Positions 48,436 through 56,571 of a stretch of 64,000 nt of DNA are shown one piece after another. This stretch comes from Meiothermus sp. QL-1 (GTDB taxonomy: Bacteria > Deinococcota > Deinococci > Deinococcales > Thermaceae). The first letter of the stretch is position 1; each line of letters opens with the position of its first letter. The notes below the pieces were generated by a model. It was not told where the DNA came from. It saw only the letters and a program-made list of their open reading frames with translations, and ran no database searches. Where the stretch lies: the NCBI RefSeq assembly GCF_003351145.1, contig NZ_QQSV01000003.1, positions 186,001 to 250,000 on the forward strand, read 5' to 3'. The position numbers and the translations under genes are program-made.

Positions 48436-49881
48436 ATGCTGGCCCAGGAAATCGTGGAAAACGTTCGCACCGGCCGCATTACCCCCCTCGAGGTGCTCAG
48501 GGCCTACCAGGCACGCCTCGAGGAGATAGAACCCCGCCTCCGGGCCTTCATCCGCCTCAACCCCAAAGCCGAGGCCGAGGCCCGGAGGGTGGAGGAGCGC
48601 CTGGTTGCCGGTGAGGACCTCCCTTTGGCGGGGGTGCCGGTGGCCATCAAGGATAACATCTGCACCCGGGGCCTGGAGACCACCTGCGCATCCCGCATGC
48701 TGGCGCGCTTTGTGCCCCCCTACGAGGCCACGGTGGTCGAGCGGCTGCGCCAGGCCGGGGCGGTGGTGCTGGGCAAGACCAACATGGACGAGTTCGCCAT
48801 GGGCTCCTCCACGGAGTACTCGGCCTATGGCCCCACCAAGAACCCCTGGGACCCCGAGCGCGTGCCGGGAGGGACCTCTGGGGGCTCGGCGGCGGCGGTG
48901 GCCGCCGATCTGGCCCCGGTGGCCCTGGGCACCGACACCGGCGGCAGCGTGCGCCAGCCTGCGGCCTTCTGCGGGGTCTACGGCTTCAAGCCCACCTACG
49001 GCCGTATCTCCCGCTACGGGGTGGTGGCCACGGCCAGCAGCCTGGACCAGGTGGGCACCCTGGCCCGCACGGTGGCCGACCTGGCCTTGCTGACCGATGC
49101 GGTGAGCGGCCACGACCCCAAGGACAGCACCAGCCTGGAGGTTCTGCCCCGCTTCCAGGCGGCCCTGGAGGCCCCGGTGCGGGGGCTTCGAATCGGGCTG
49201 GTTAAGGAGGCCCTGGCCCTCGGCAACTCGCCTGGGGTTCTGGCAGCCCTGGCCCGATTTCAGGAGGTGATGGAGGCCCAGGGGGTGCGCTTCGTGGAGG
49301 TGAGCATCCCCTCGCTGCGCTATGCCCTGGCCGCCTACTACATCGTCAACACCGCCGAAATCAGCTCCAACCTGGCCCGCTACGACGGCAGCCTCTACGG
49401 CCTGCGGGTGCCGGGGGAGGAGAGCCTGGACACCATGATGCGAACCCGTGAGCAGGGCTTTGGCCCGGAGGCCAGGCGACGCATTTTGTTGGGCACCTTC
49501 GTGCTTTCCTCAGGCTACTACCAGGCCTACTACGGCAAGGCCCTGCGCGCCAGGGCCCGGCTGAAGGCCGACATGGACGCGGCCTTTGGGCAGGTCGAGC
49601 TCCTCCTTACCCCCACCAGCCCCACCCCAGCCTTCCGCTTTGGCGAGAAGACCGCCGATCCTTTGGCCATGTACCTGGCCGACGTGGACACCGTGGCGGT
49701 CAACCTGGTGGGCCTGCCGGCCATGAGCCTGCCTGCGGGGTTCGAGGGGCATCTGCCGGTGGGGCTCCAGCTCATCGGTCGGGCCCTGCAGGACGAGCAG
49801 CTTTTCGCCGTGGCCCGGGTTTTTGAGGAGGCCACCGGGCGGGCGTTCGCCCAGGGGGCCCCCCTGGGGTCCGTTAATTAA
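48436..49881 (+). CDS. gatA: Aspartyl/glutamyl-tRNA amidotransferase subunit A
   Basis: 481 residues. Amidase-signature triad: Lys in VAIKDNI, cis-Ser in [13 protein letters not shown] and the nucleophile in [11 protein letters not shown], followed by [13 protein letters not shown]. GatA supplies ammonia for converting Asp-tRNA-Asn or Glu-tRNA-Gln. gatB and gatC are not adjacent, as is common in Thermaceae. Confidence 0.96.
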   Translation: MLAQEIVENVRTGRITPLEVLRAYQARLEEIEPRLRAFIRLNPKAEAEARRVEERLVAGEDLPLAGVPVAIKDNICTRGLETTCASRMLARFVPPYEATVVERLRQAGAVVLGKTNMDEFAMGSSTEYSAYGPTKNPWDPERVPGGTSGGSAAAVAADLAPVALGTDTGGSVRQPAAFCGVYGFKPTYGRISRYGVVATASSLDQVGTLARTVADLALLTDAVSGHDPKDSTSLEVLPRFQAALEAPVRGLRIGLVKEALALGNSPGVLAALARFQEVMEAQGVRFVEVSIPSLRYALAAYYIVNTAEISSNLARYDGSLYGLRVPGEESLDTMMRTREQGFGPEARRRILLGTFVLSSGYYQAYYGKALRARARLKADMDAAFGQVELLLTPTSPTPAFRFGEKTADPLAMYLADVDTVAVNLVGLPAMSLPAGFEGHLPVGLQLIGRALQDEQLFAVARVFEEATGRAFAQGAPLGSVN

Positions 49882-49901
49882 GGCGCCGATCTACCCGGCC
49901 T

Positions 49902-49931
49902 CTGTCAGCGGTCCGTAAGCTGCAGTATACT
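49902..49931 (+). promoter_or_regulatory. Promoter of the exonuclease gene
   Basis: CTGTCA (49902-49907), 18-nt spacer, TATACT (49926-49931), 22 nt before the ATG at 49954. Confidence 0.5.
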
Positions 49932-49953
49932 CGCCGCGAGGCCCAATTCTTTC

Positions 49954-50724
49954 ATGAGCCCTACCCACTACCGCCTTGCCAGCCGCATAGCCCACCATCT
50001 GCGCGCCAAGGGTTATCCCCTGGCCGAGTCCTGCCTGGCCGAGTGGCTGCTGGCGGCCGTGGCCCTGCCCCGGGGGGGGTGGGCGCGGGATATTTTGCAA
50101 AACCTTTTGGATGGGCGCTTCGAGCGGTTGGCGGAGGGGGTGGGGCTTTGGGAGTGGCGCTACGGCTTTCCCCCTGTAGGGGAGGCGGTGGTGGTGCTGG
50201 ACCTGGAGACCACCGGGCTTTCGCCCACAGAGGGCGAGGTCATCGAGCTGGCCCTGATCCGGCTGGAGAACGGGCAGCAGACGTGCCTAGAGCGGCTGGT
50301 CAACCCCGGGCGCCCCATACCCCCCTTCATCCGCCGGCTCACCGGGATTGGCGAGGCCGATGTGCGCGATGCGCCGGATGTCTACACGGTTTTGCAGGAG
50401 GCCTGGCCGATGCTGGAGGGGGCTACCCTCATCATCCAAAACGCCCCCTTCGACCTCGGTTTTCTGGGCCCCCGCCTGGCGCGGCTGGGCTATCGGCTGG
50501 ATAACCCGGTGGTGGACACGGTACACTGGGCGCGCAAAGCACTACCCGCCCTGGGCAAGCGGGGGCTGGATGCCCTGGCCTGGGTCTTCGACCTGGGTCC
50601 TGCCCCTGGGCGCCACCGCGCTATGGGGGATGCGGAGCTGACCCTGCGGGTGGCCCGCGAGATGTATTACATGCTCACCGCCGGCACCCCCAGCGGCCTA
50701 AGCCGGCTTCAGGAAAAGCTATGA
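49954..50724 (+). CDS. DnaQ-like 3'-5' exonuclease with N-terminal extension
   Basis: 256 residues. From about 72 the DEDD exonuclease domain is clear: VVLDLETTGLSPTEGEVIEL (D and E of motif I), NAPFDLGFL (motif II), and HRAMGDAEL (motif III, DEDDh type). The N-terminal 65 residues form a helical domain of unknown kind. It could be a proofreading epsilon-like subunit or a repair or RNA exonuclease. The stop overlaps the ATG of the unknown gene 50721 (ATGA), so the two are co-translated. Confidence 0.88.
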   Translation: MSPTHYRLASRIAHHLRAKGYPLAESCLAEWLLAAVALPRGGWARDILQNLLDGRFERLAEGVGLWEWRYGFPPVGEAVVVLDLETTGLSPTEGEVIELALIRLENGQQTCLERLVNPGRPIPPFIRRLTGIGEADVRDAPDVYTVLQEAWPMLEGATLIIQNAPFDLGFLGPRLARLGYRLDNPVVDTVHWARKALPALGKRGLDALAWVFDLGPAPGRHRAMGDAELTLRVAREMYYMLTAGTPSGLSRLQEKL

Positions 50725-51821
50725 CTGCACGCTACGTTCTCACCAGCGCCTGCCTTCACAGCGGAACCATGAGCCTCATCCAGCCGCTGCGGGTCTACTT
50801 GCGCGGGAAAGACCGGGTGGTGCTGCGCGATGAGGAAGGGGAGACCTACCAGGTAGAGGTGAACTGGCAGCTAGGCCGGCTGGAGGGTCTGGGCCCTTAC
50901 TACGCCAAGCGGCGGTTGGGGGTGAACGACCGAATTGTGCTCCACCTGGAGGGCGAGACGATTGGCCTGGAAGCCCTGGCGCCCTCGGCCCGGCCCATCC
51001 GCGTGCGCCCGCCAGAGGGGCCCAAACCCCAGGCCGAGCCCCCCGCCGAGAAGCGGGTTCGGGTGACGCCTTACCCTAAGGAGGTGATCTTTCCCCACCA
51101 GCCCCTGCCGCTGGAGGTGCCGGCCTTTTCTGCCGACCTGGAGGCTCTGGGCCTGGTGCGTGAATCGTCCGGGGCCCCCTGGGTCTTCCGGGCCTCTTTG
51201 GGCCGCCGCACCTTTTACCTGGCCCTGGCCAAGCTGGGTGAGCTGCCGGCGCGGGAGCTGCTGGCCTACCGCCAGCAGGGGCGAGCGGAGTACGCGGGGC
51301 TGGTGGCGGGAGAGTCGGCCCGGCAGGAGGCCCTGGCAGAGATTGCCGCGCTGCGCCCCTCGGGGCTGGCCCAGGCCGGTCTGGTCTACCTTTCGCCGGA
51401 GGCCCTGCAGCGCCTGGTGCGGCTCAGAAGACGGTTTCCCGTCGGCCCTTTGGACCTGGAGCGTCTGCTGCGGGAAGGGCGGGTAGACCTGGAGGCAGTG
51501 CAGCGGCTCGAGGACGAGGTTTTCGGGGTACTGCACGAGCGGGGCCACTTCTCGGCGGTGCTTACCCTGCTGGCCGACCAGCCCCCCCAGCAGGTCTTCC
51601 TGCTGGCCGACCTGATGCCCATGGCACGGGAGATGGGCCTTGAGGCCGATCAGCTCCAGAGCATCCTGGAAAACCTCTGCAGTCCCCCTTTCCTCCTCCT
51701 CAAGCGCCTCTCACCCGGGGAGTTCTTGATGCGCCAGTCGGTGGAGCAGGCCCTCTCCGACTGGGCCGAGTACGCTCGGGTGATGCTCGGCCGTCTGCAG
51801 GGGGTCTCGCTCAGGCCCTAG
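50721..51821 (+). CDS. Unknown protein co-translated with the exonuclease
   Basis: 366 residues; an in-frame ATG at 50769 would give 350. I do not recognise a family. Residues about 17-90 (PLRVYLRGKDRVVL, VNDRIVLHLEGETIGL) look like a small beta-barrel. A Pro-rich linker follows (PPEGPKPQAEPPAEKR), then a mostly helical region of about 240 residues with a winged-helix-like stretch near PVGPLDLERLLREGRVDLE. Coupling to a DnaQ-type nuclease suggests a nucleic-acid role. The stop shares CTAG (51818-51821) with the convergent gene. Confidence 0.75.
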   Translation: MTARYVLTSACLHSGTMSLIQPLRVYLRGKDRVVLRDEEGETYQVEVNWQLGRLEGLGPYYAKRRLGVNDRIVLHLEGETIGLEALAPSARPIRVRPPEGPKPQAEPPAEKRVRVTPYPKEVIFPHQPLPLEVPAFSADLEALGLVRESSGAPWVFRASLGRRTFYLALAKLGELPARELLAYRQQGRAEYAGLVAGESARQEALAEIAALRPSGLAQAGLVYLSPEALQRLVRLRRRFPVGPLDLERLLREGRVDLEAVQRLEDEVFGVLHERGHFSAVLTLLADQPPQQVFLLADLMPMAREMGLEADQLQSILENLCSPPFLLLKRLSPGEFLMRQSVEQALSDWAEYARVMLGRLQGVSLRP

Positions 51822-52240
51822 GGGGGAAAGATTTTTTTGAGCTCGGCCTCGAGCGCCTCGGCTGCCCGGCGGCTTATGGTCAGCCGAAGCCGCAGCACCA
51901 GTTTGCGGCTGTATTCTTCCAGCGCGCCAAGGCTCGCTTTGCTCTGTATCTCGGCGGCATACGCCTGCGCCTTGGGGCCTAAGGCAGCCTCCAGGGCCCG
52001 CATAAGGCGCTCCTGGGCGCTTTGCAGGGGCGAGGGGGAGGATGGGCCCTGGACCACCACTTCCAGCAGCCCCTGCTGGCAAAGGCGAAGCAGAATTTCC
52101 TGCACCACGTCCAGGGCCAGACCGGTGCGCTCGGCCAGGAGCACGTCGCTGATCTCCTCACGGCAGAGGGTATAGATGAGCCGCTCCTCCCGGCTCAGCA
52201 GAATCTTAAGCGGTTTGGGGCTTTGCCGGTAAACCCGCAT
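51818..52240 (-). CDS. Unknown protein with predicted winged-helix region
   Basis: 140 residues, no membrane helix. LSREERLIYTLCREEISDVL and LAERTGLALDVVQEILLRLC suggest a helix-turn-helix, followed by a strand (GLLEVVVQ), a Pro/Ser linker and a helical C-terminus (AQERLMRALEAALG). Likely DNA-binding or regulatory. Its ATG overlaps the stop of the small membrane protein gene upstream. Family not recognised. Confidence 0.7.
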   Translation of the reverse strand: MRVYRQSPKPLKILLSREERLIYTLCREEISDVLLAERTGLALDVVQEILLRLCQQGLLEVVVQGPSSPSPLQSAQERLMRALEAALGPKAQAYAAEIQSKASLGALEEYSRKLVLRLRLTISRRAAEALEAELKKIFPP

Positions 52241-52530
52241 CAGCTCTCGAGGGCGTCCAGCACCGCTGCGACCAGACGCAGTACCAGCAGCACGAAGACC
52301 GCGCCGAAAAGCAGGATCAGGCCCAGCAAGAGCAGGGGTGTGTCGGCTGGACGCCCCCAGGTGAGCAGGCCTACCGCCAGGTAGCCCAGGGCGAAAAACC
52401 CGATGAGCAGGTTGAGCTGCCCCAGGCGCTCGCCGATGACACCCCCGGGTGCGCGGGCTTTGAGCTGGAGGCCCAGGTAGACGTTGTAGAACATGAGGAG
52501 AAGGCCCGCCAGCAGGGTGATTGTGAGCAT
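52240..52530 (-). CDS. Small membrane protein of unknown function
   Basis: 96 residues with three hydrophobic segments (residues 2-20, 40-60 and 67-90). RBS AGGAGG 7 nt before the ATG and an own TATAAT at 52561-52566. Overlaps the next gene by one base. No family recognised. Confidence 0.75.
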   Translation of the reverse strand: MLTITLLAGLLLMFYNVYLGLQLKARAPGGVIGERLGQLNLLIGFFALGYLAVGLLTWGRPADTPLLLLGLILLFGAVFVLLVLRLVAAVLDALES

Positions 52531-52560
52531 GCGGCCACCTCCTGCACTGACGTTGAGCTG

Positions 52561-52566
52561 ATTATA
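52561..52566 (-). promoter_or_regulatory. -10 element of the 52530 gene
   Basis: Perfect TATAAT on the minus strand, adjoining the stop of the upstream permease gene (52571). No good -35. It separates the two small unknown genes from the permease operon. Confidence 0.5.
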
Positions 52567-52570
52567 CCGC

Positions 52571-53482
52571 CTACTTGTCGTAGGGTTTGCCCACCGCCGC
52601 TGGTGGCCGGCTGCGCCCGATGAAGCCGGCCAACACCAGCATGGTCAGGATGAAGGGTATGGCCTGCACCAGCGTGGCCGGCAGGATATCCCCCCCCTGG
52701 AGCTGGATGGCCAGGGCCTGGGCAAAGCCGAAGAGCAGGGTGGCCCCGAGCACCCCCAAAGGGTGCCACTTGCCGAAGATGAGGGCGGCCAGGGCGATGA
52801 AGCCGGCCCCAGCGCTCATGGCGCGGATGAACTGGTTGAGGAAGCCGATGGAAAGGTAGGCCCCGGCGATTCCGGCCAGGACGCCCGAGAGGATGACCGC
52901 GGTGTAGCGCATCCGGATTACGTTCACCCCCATGGTCTCGGCGGCCTCGGGGTGTTCGCCCACGGCCCGAAGCCGCAGGCCCCAGGGGGTCTTGAAGAGC
53001 ACCCACCAGACCAGCGGCACCAGCAGGAAGGCGAAGATGACTAGAACAGAGACGCTGCCCGGTCCCAGGCTCACGTTGGGCAGCCGGTTGACCACCTCCT
53101 GCGAGGTGGAGGTGTTGTTGTAAAGCACCTGTAGGACGATGGAGGGGGCCCCCAGGGCGGCGATGTTGATGGCCGTGCCGGTGACGATCTGGTCGGCGCG
53201 GTACCGGATAGCCGCCACGGCGTGGATCAGCCCCACCAGCCCCCCCATCAGGGCCCCGGCCAGCAGGCCCACCCAGGGGATCCAGAAGGCCACCTGGCCG
53301 CCGGTGGCCACCTCGAGGCGGTTGACCGTGATTGCCGCTGCAGCCGCGCCGAAGAGGATCATGCCCTCCAGGGCGATGTTCACCACCCCGCTGCGCTCGG
53401 AGAAGAGCCCGCCTAAAGCGGTGAGCAGAAGCGGGGTGGCCTGACGCAGGGTTGAGAAGAAGAGCGCGATAGCAATTTCCAT
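52571..53482 (-). CDS. ABC permease, nucleoside/simple-sugar type (YufQ-like)
   Basis: 303 residues, about nine membrane helices, BPD_transp_2 family (PF02653). SERSGVVNIALEGMILFGA near the start and the conserved GLRLRAVGEHPEAAETMGVN loop. This type works with a longer partner permease, an ATPase and a BmpA lipoprotein to import nucleosides. The partner permease is 4 bp upstream; ATPase and lipoprotein genes are not in the window. Confidence 0.92.
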   Translation of the reverse strand: MEIAIALFFSTLRQATPLLLTALGGLFSERSGVVNIALEGMILFGAAAAAITVNRLEVATGGQVAFWIPWVGLLAGALMGGLVGLIHAVAAIRYRADQIVTGTAINIAALGAPSIVLQVLYNNTSTSQEVVNRLPNVSLGPGSVSVLVIFAFLLVPLVWWVLFKTPWGLRLRAVGEHPEAAETMGVNVIRMRYTAVILSGVLAGIAGAYLSIGFLNQFIRAMSAGAGFIALAALIFGKWHPLGVLGATLLFGFAQALAIQLQGGDILPATLVQAIPFILTMLVLAGFIGRSRPPAAVGKPYDK

Positions 53483-53486
53483 ACGC

Positions 53487-55319
53487 CTACCCCCTGGCCT
53501 GCTTGGCCTCGGTCTCCACCTGGGCGGCTCGTAGAGGGTCGGTGAAGTAGCGCGGCAGGAGGCCGCCCACGGCGATGAAAAGGATGATCAGGGCCTGAAG
53601 CACCTGGATGATCTGGTTGCTGATGCCAAGCTGGGCGTTAAGCGAGACCCCTCCGGCCAGCAGCACCCCGAAGAGGGTGGCCGAGAGGAAGATGCCCAGC
53701 GGGGTGTTCTGTCCCATCAGGGCCACCGCAATGCCGTCGAAGCCCACGCTGGCCGGAAGGGCGGTCTTGAGCCGGTAGGTGCCGTCCATCCCCGCCCCCA
53801 GCACATAGTGGGTGGCCGCCAGACCGGCCAGCCCGCCGGAGATGAGCATGGCCAGCACCATCTTGCGCTTCAGGTTGACCCCGGCGTACTCAGCAGCCCT
53901 GGGGGCGAGCCCGGTGGCCCGCAGCTCGTAGCCCCCGGTGGTGCGGAAGAGGTAGAAGTTGTAGAACAGGAGGGCCAGGACCGCTATCAGGAAGGAGCCG
54001 TTTAGGAGCTGGGAGGCAAGCGCCGAGCTGATTTCCACCGGGAAGCCCGGCAGCCACCCGCCCAGCACGAATCCCAGCCCCGCTGCCCCGCCCGAGAGAA
54101 GCAGACGCCGCCCCAGGTCCAGCCGCCGCAGCCCGTAGTAGGCCAGCACACCGGCCACCACCGCCAGCGGCAGGGCCCAGGAAAAGGTGTTCTGGGGGGC
54201 CAGGATGTGGATCATGAGGGGTATGCGGGCCCCTTCCTGCATCTCCTCGCTGCGCCCCTCGAAGCCCTCGGCCTTGAAGGGCAGCCGCACGGTGTAACCG
54301 AAGAAGCGGTACTCGTTGGCGGCCAGCATGAAGAGCAAAAGCGAGGCCGCGATGTAGTTCATCATGATGGTGTTGATGACCTCGTTGGCCCCGAAGCGGG
54401 CCTTGAGCCAGCCCACAATGCCGCCCCACAGCGCCCCGCCCAGGGCGGCGGCCAGGATGGCGGCGGGCAGCAGCAAAAAGCCGGGGAGGGGCAGGTAAAC
54501 CCCGACCAGCATAGCGCAGAGGGCCCCGAGGGTGAGCTGGCCAGGGGCCCCGATGTTGAAGAGGCCGGCCCGGAAGCCAAAAGCCACCGCCAGACCGGTG
54601 AAGATCAAGGGGGTGGCGAAGGCCAGGCTGTTGAAGAGGCCGGGCAGGCTCAAAAGGGGGCTGAACAGGATCTGGAAGGTGTAGGTCACCAGGTCGAGTT
54701 TCCCGGCGATGAACTCGCGCAGCCCCCCGTCCCCCTCGGTGCCGAGGCCCGGCCGCAGGATGGCCACCACCACCCCCCCCACCACCACGGCCAGCAGAAG
54801 GGCGACCACCGGGACCACCACCCCCCTCAGGCGCACCAGGAAGGCCAGCCCCCCTGGGCGTTGCATGCGGGCCAGCAGCAGGAGGGCCAGGGCGTAGAAG
54901 AGCCCCGCGTAAAGGCCAAGCGAGAGGGCGAAGCGCCGCAGGGGGGGGCGGCGCGCCCCGGCGGCCAGGGCGGCCTCGTTGGCGGCCCCCACGCCCTGGT
55001 AGAAGAGCAGGGCCCCCGCCGCGAAGAGCGCCAGGCCCAGGGCCCCCAGGAGGTAGAGCCCTCGAGCCCGGGCCTCAGGGTCAGGCAGGAAATACACCCC
55101 TCCTGCTGCTGCAATCAGGAGCACCCAAAGGCCAAACAGGGGCCCCAGCCAGGGAAAGGAAAGGCCCTCGGGCAGGGCGAGGCCTTGGGGGTTGATGGGG
55201 CCCAGGGGGTTCAGCAGGTAGCCGGTTCCGTCGAACTCCCGCATGGGGACGGCCCAGGGGGAAAAAATCATAATCAGGAGCACCAGGCCGCTCCCCAATA
55301 AGAACAGCAGTCGGCTCAT
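53487..55319 (-). CDS. ABC permease, nucleoside type (YufP-like) with long N-terminal extension
   Basis: 610 residues. The C-terminal 370 residues form the usual BPD_transp_2 permease, with FNIGAPGQLTLGA, ANEVINTIMMNYIA and the ELRATGLAPRAAEYAGVN loop. The first 240 residues add about six extra helices, roughly doubling the family's normal length. The start has GAGGAAGC before the ATG. The extension is not homologous to ATPase or binding domains as far as can be seen. Confidence 0.9.
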   Translation of the reverse strand: MSRLLFLLGSGLVLLIMIFSPWAVPMREFDGTGYLLNPLGPINPQGLALPEGLSFPWLGPLFGLWVLLIAAAGGVYFLPDPEARARGLYLLGALGLALFAAGALLFYQGVGAANEAALAAGARRPPLRRFALSLGLYAGLFYALALLLLARMQRPGGLAFLVRLRGVVVPVVALLLAVVVGGVVVAILRPGLGTEGDGGLREFIAGKLDLVTYTFQILFSPLLSLPGLFNSLAFATPLIFTGLAVAFGFRAGLFNIGAPGQLTLGALCAMLVGVYLPLPGFLLLPAAILAAALGGALWGGIVGWLKARFGANEVINTIMMNYIAASLLLFMLAANEYRFFGYTVRLPFKAEGFEGRSEEMQEGARIPLMIHILAPQNTFSWALPLAVVAGVLAYYGLRRLDLGRRLLLSGGAAGLGFVLGGWLPGFPVEISSALASQLLNGSFLIAVLALLFYNFYLFRTTGGYELRATGLAPRAAEYAGVNLKRKMVLAMLISGGLAGLAATHYVLGAGMDGTYRLKTALPASVGFDGIAVALMGQNTPLGIFLSATLFGVLLAGGVSLNAQLGISNQIIQVLQALIILFIAVGGLLPRYFTDPLRAAQVETEAKQARG

Positions 55320-55363
55320 AGCTTCCTCGGATTCTTACATATCGGGCGCGGTGGCGCTACCGG

Positions 55364-55804
55364 TCAGAGGTTTTGCTGGAGCCATAAAAGCAGCAAGCCC
55401 CTGGCGCTCCAGGCCAGGGTGCGCAACCAGTTGCTCCGGACCAGCCAGGCGTGGGCCCTAGGGTCGAAGCCCCGGCCCAGGCGGGCGTGCAGGGGCACGG
55501 CGACCAGGGCCGTGTGCAGCCAGATGAGGCCCAGCAGCAAAACCAGCATCCAGCCGGCCCAGGCCGGTAGAGCGGGCGGCCAAAGGGCCAGAAGGGCTAG
55601 TCCAGAGGCGAGCTCAAAGAGCATCAGCGGTCCCACCACCCAGGTAATTCGCCGGGCGTGGGCAGCTTCGTAGGCGGGGAAGTGCTCCGGTCCTACCCGC
55701 TCGAAAAGAGGGTAGTGCACGACCTGTATGGTCCAGATGAGCCCCACCAGGGCCCAGGTGCAGGCCAGGTGGAAAAGCAGAAGGAGCTCGAGGCCGCTGT
55801 CCAT
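55364..55804 (-). CDS. Four-helix membrane protein of unknown function
   Basis: 146 residues with four hydrophobic segments (9-29, 54-74, 80-100 and 125-143). The motif IWTIQVVHYPLFERVG and EAAHARRITWVVGPLM resemble uncharacterised DUF4149/DUF1772-like proteins, without a firm match. It begins 7 bp after the hydrolase gene ends, so the two are one operon. Confidence 0.75.
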   Translation of the reverse strand: MDSGLELLLLFHLACTWALVGLIWTIQVVHYPLFERVGPEHFPAYEAAHARRITWVVGPLMLFELASGLALLALWPPALPAWAGWMLVLLLGLIWLHTALVAVPLHARLGRGFDPRAHAWLVRSNWLRTLAWSARGLLLLWLQQNL

Positions 55805-55810
55805 ACCGGC

Positions 55811-56557
55811 CTAGGGGGCCTTGAGGGTCTGGTCCAGGAAGCGCAGGGTGCGCCGGGCCACCTCGTCCCAGCCGGCTTCCTGGGACAGGGTGGCCGGGTT
55901 GTCGCCCCGCTGGGGGCCGTAGGCGCCGAACCCGGCGTGGTTGAGACCTGGGATCACCTCGAAGCGAGTGTTCTTGGGGAACTTGGCCCGGTGTTCCTCG
56001 ATTTGCTCTGGGCTGATGCGCCCGTCTTTCTCTCCCAGAAGGGCCAGGGTGGGCAGGCTTTGGCTCGACAGGTCGTTTTGGGGGTAGGCGGCCCACATCA
56101 CCAGGGCCTGGACCCCCGGGACGCTGGCGGCGAAGTTGGAGGCCACCACGCCCCCCAGGCTGTGCCCCCCAACGGCCCAGGGCAGGTCCGGTGCCTCCTG
56201 AATGGCCAGGCGGGCCTTGCCCTGTTCGGTGACGGCGAGGTTGAAGCGCACCCGCAAAAGGGCCACCCGGTAGCCGGCCTGGGCGATGCGGCGGAGGACC
56301 GGGGCATAGGCTTCCGGCTCCACCAGGCCCCCAGGGTAGAAGGCCAGCCCCCCTCTGGCCTTCCCTGGGACGAAGACCCAGCCGTAAGCGGTGGGGCGCA
56401 CCTCTAGCGCGGGGGTGGACTCCAGGGCCTGCAGGGCCTCGGGGAAGGGGGGGTAGGGCTTGAGGACGCGCTGGGTGTACCAGACCATGGCGGAGGCGAA
56501 GAACAAAAGCCCCCCAAAGAAGACCAGCCAGAAGACGTGGTGCTTGCTCAACCTCAT
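55811..56557 (-). CDS. Membrane-anchored alpha/beta hydrolase
   Basis: 248 residues. One N-terminal membrane anchor (VFWLVFFGGLLFFASAMVWY). The hydrolase domain has Ser in GGHSLGGVVA, Asp in LGEKDGRIS and His in GLNHAGFG, as in the PF12695 group. Probably faces the periplasm. Substrate unknown. Confidence 0.87.
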   Translation of the reverse strand: MRLSKHHVFWLVFFGGLLFFASAMVWYTQRVLKPYPPFPEALQALESTPALEVRPTAYGWVFVPGKARGGLAFYPGGLVEPEAYAPVLRRIAQAGYRVALLRVRFNLAVTEQGKARLAIQEAPDLPWAVGGHSLGGVVASNFAASVPGVQALVMWAAYPQNDLSSQSLPTLALLGEKDGRISPEQIEEHRAKFPKNTRFEVIPGLNHAGFGAYGPQRGDNPATLSQEAGWDEVARRTLRFLDQTLKAP

Positions 56558-56571
56558 GGGGCCTATCCTAC

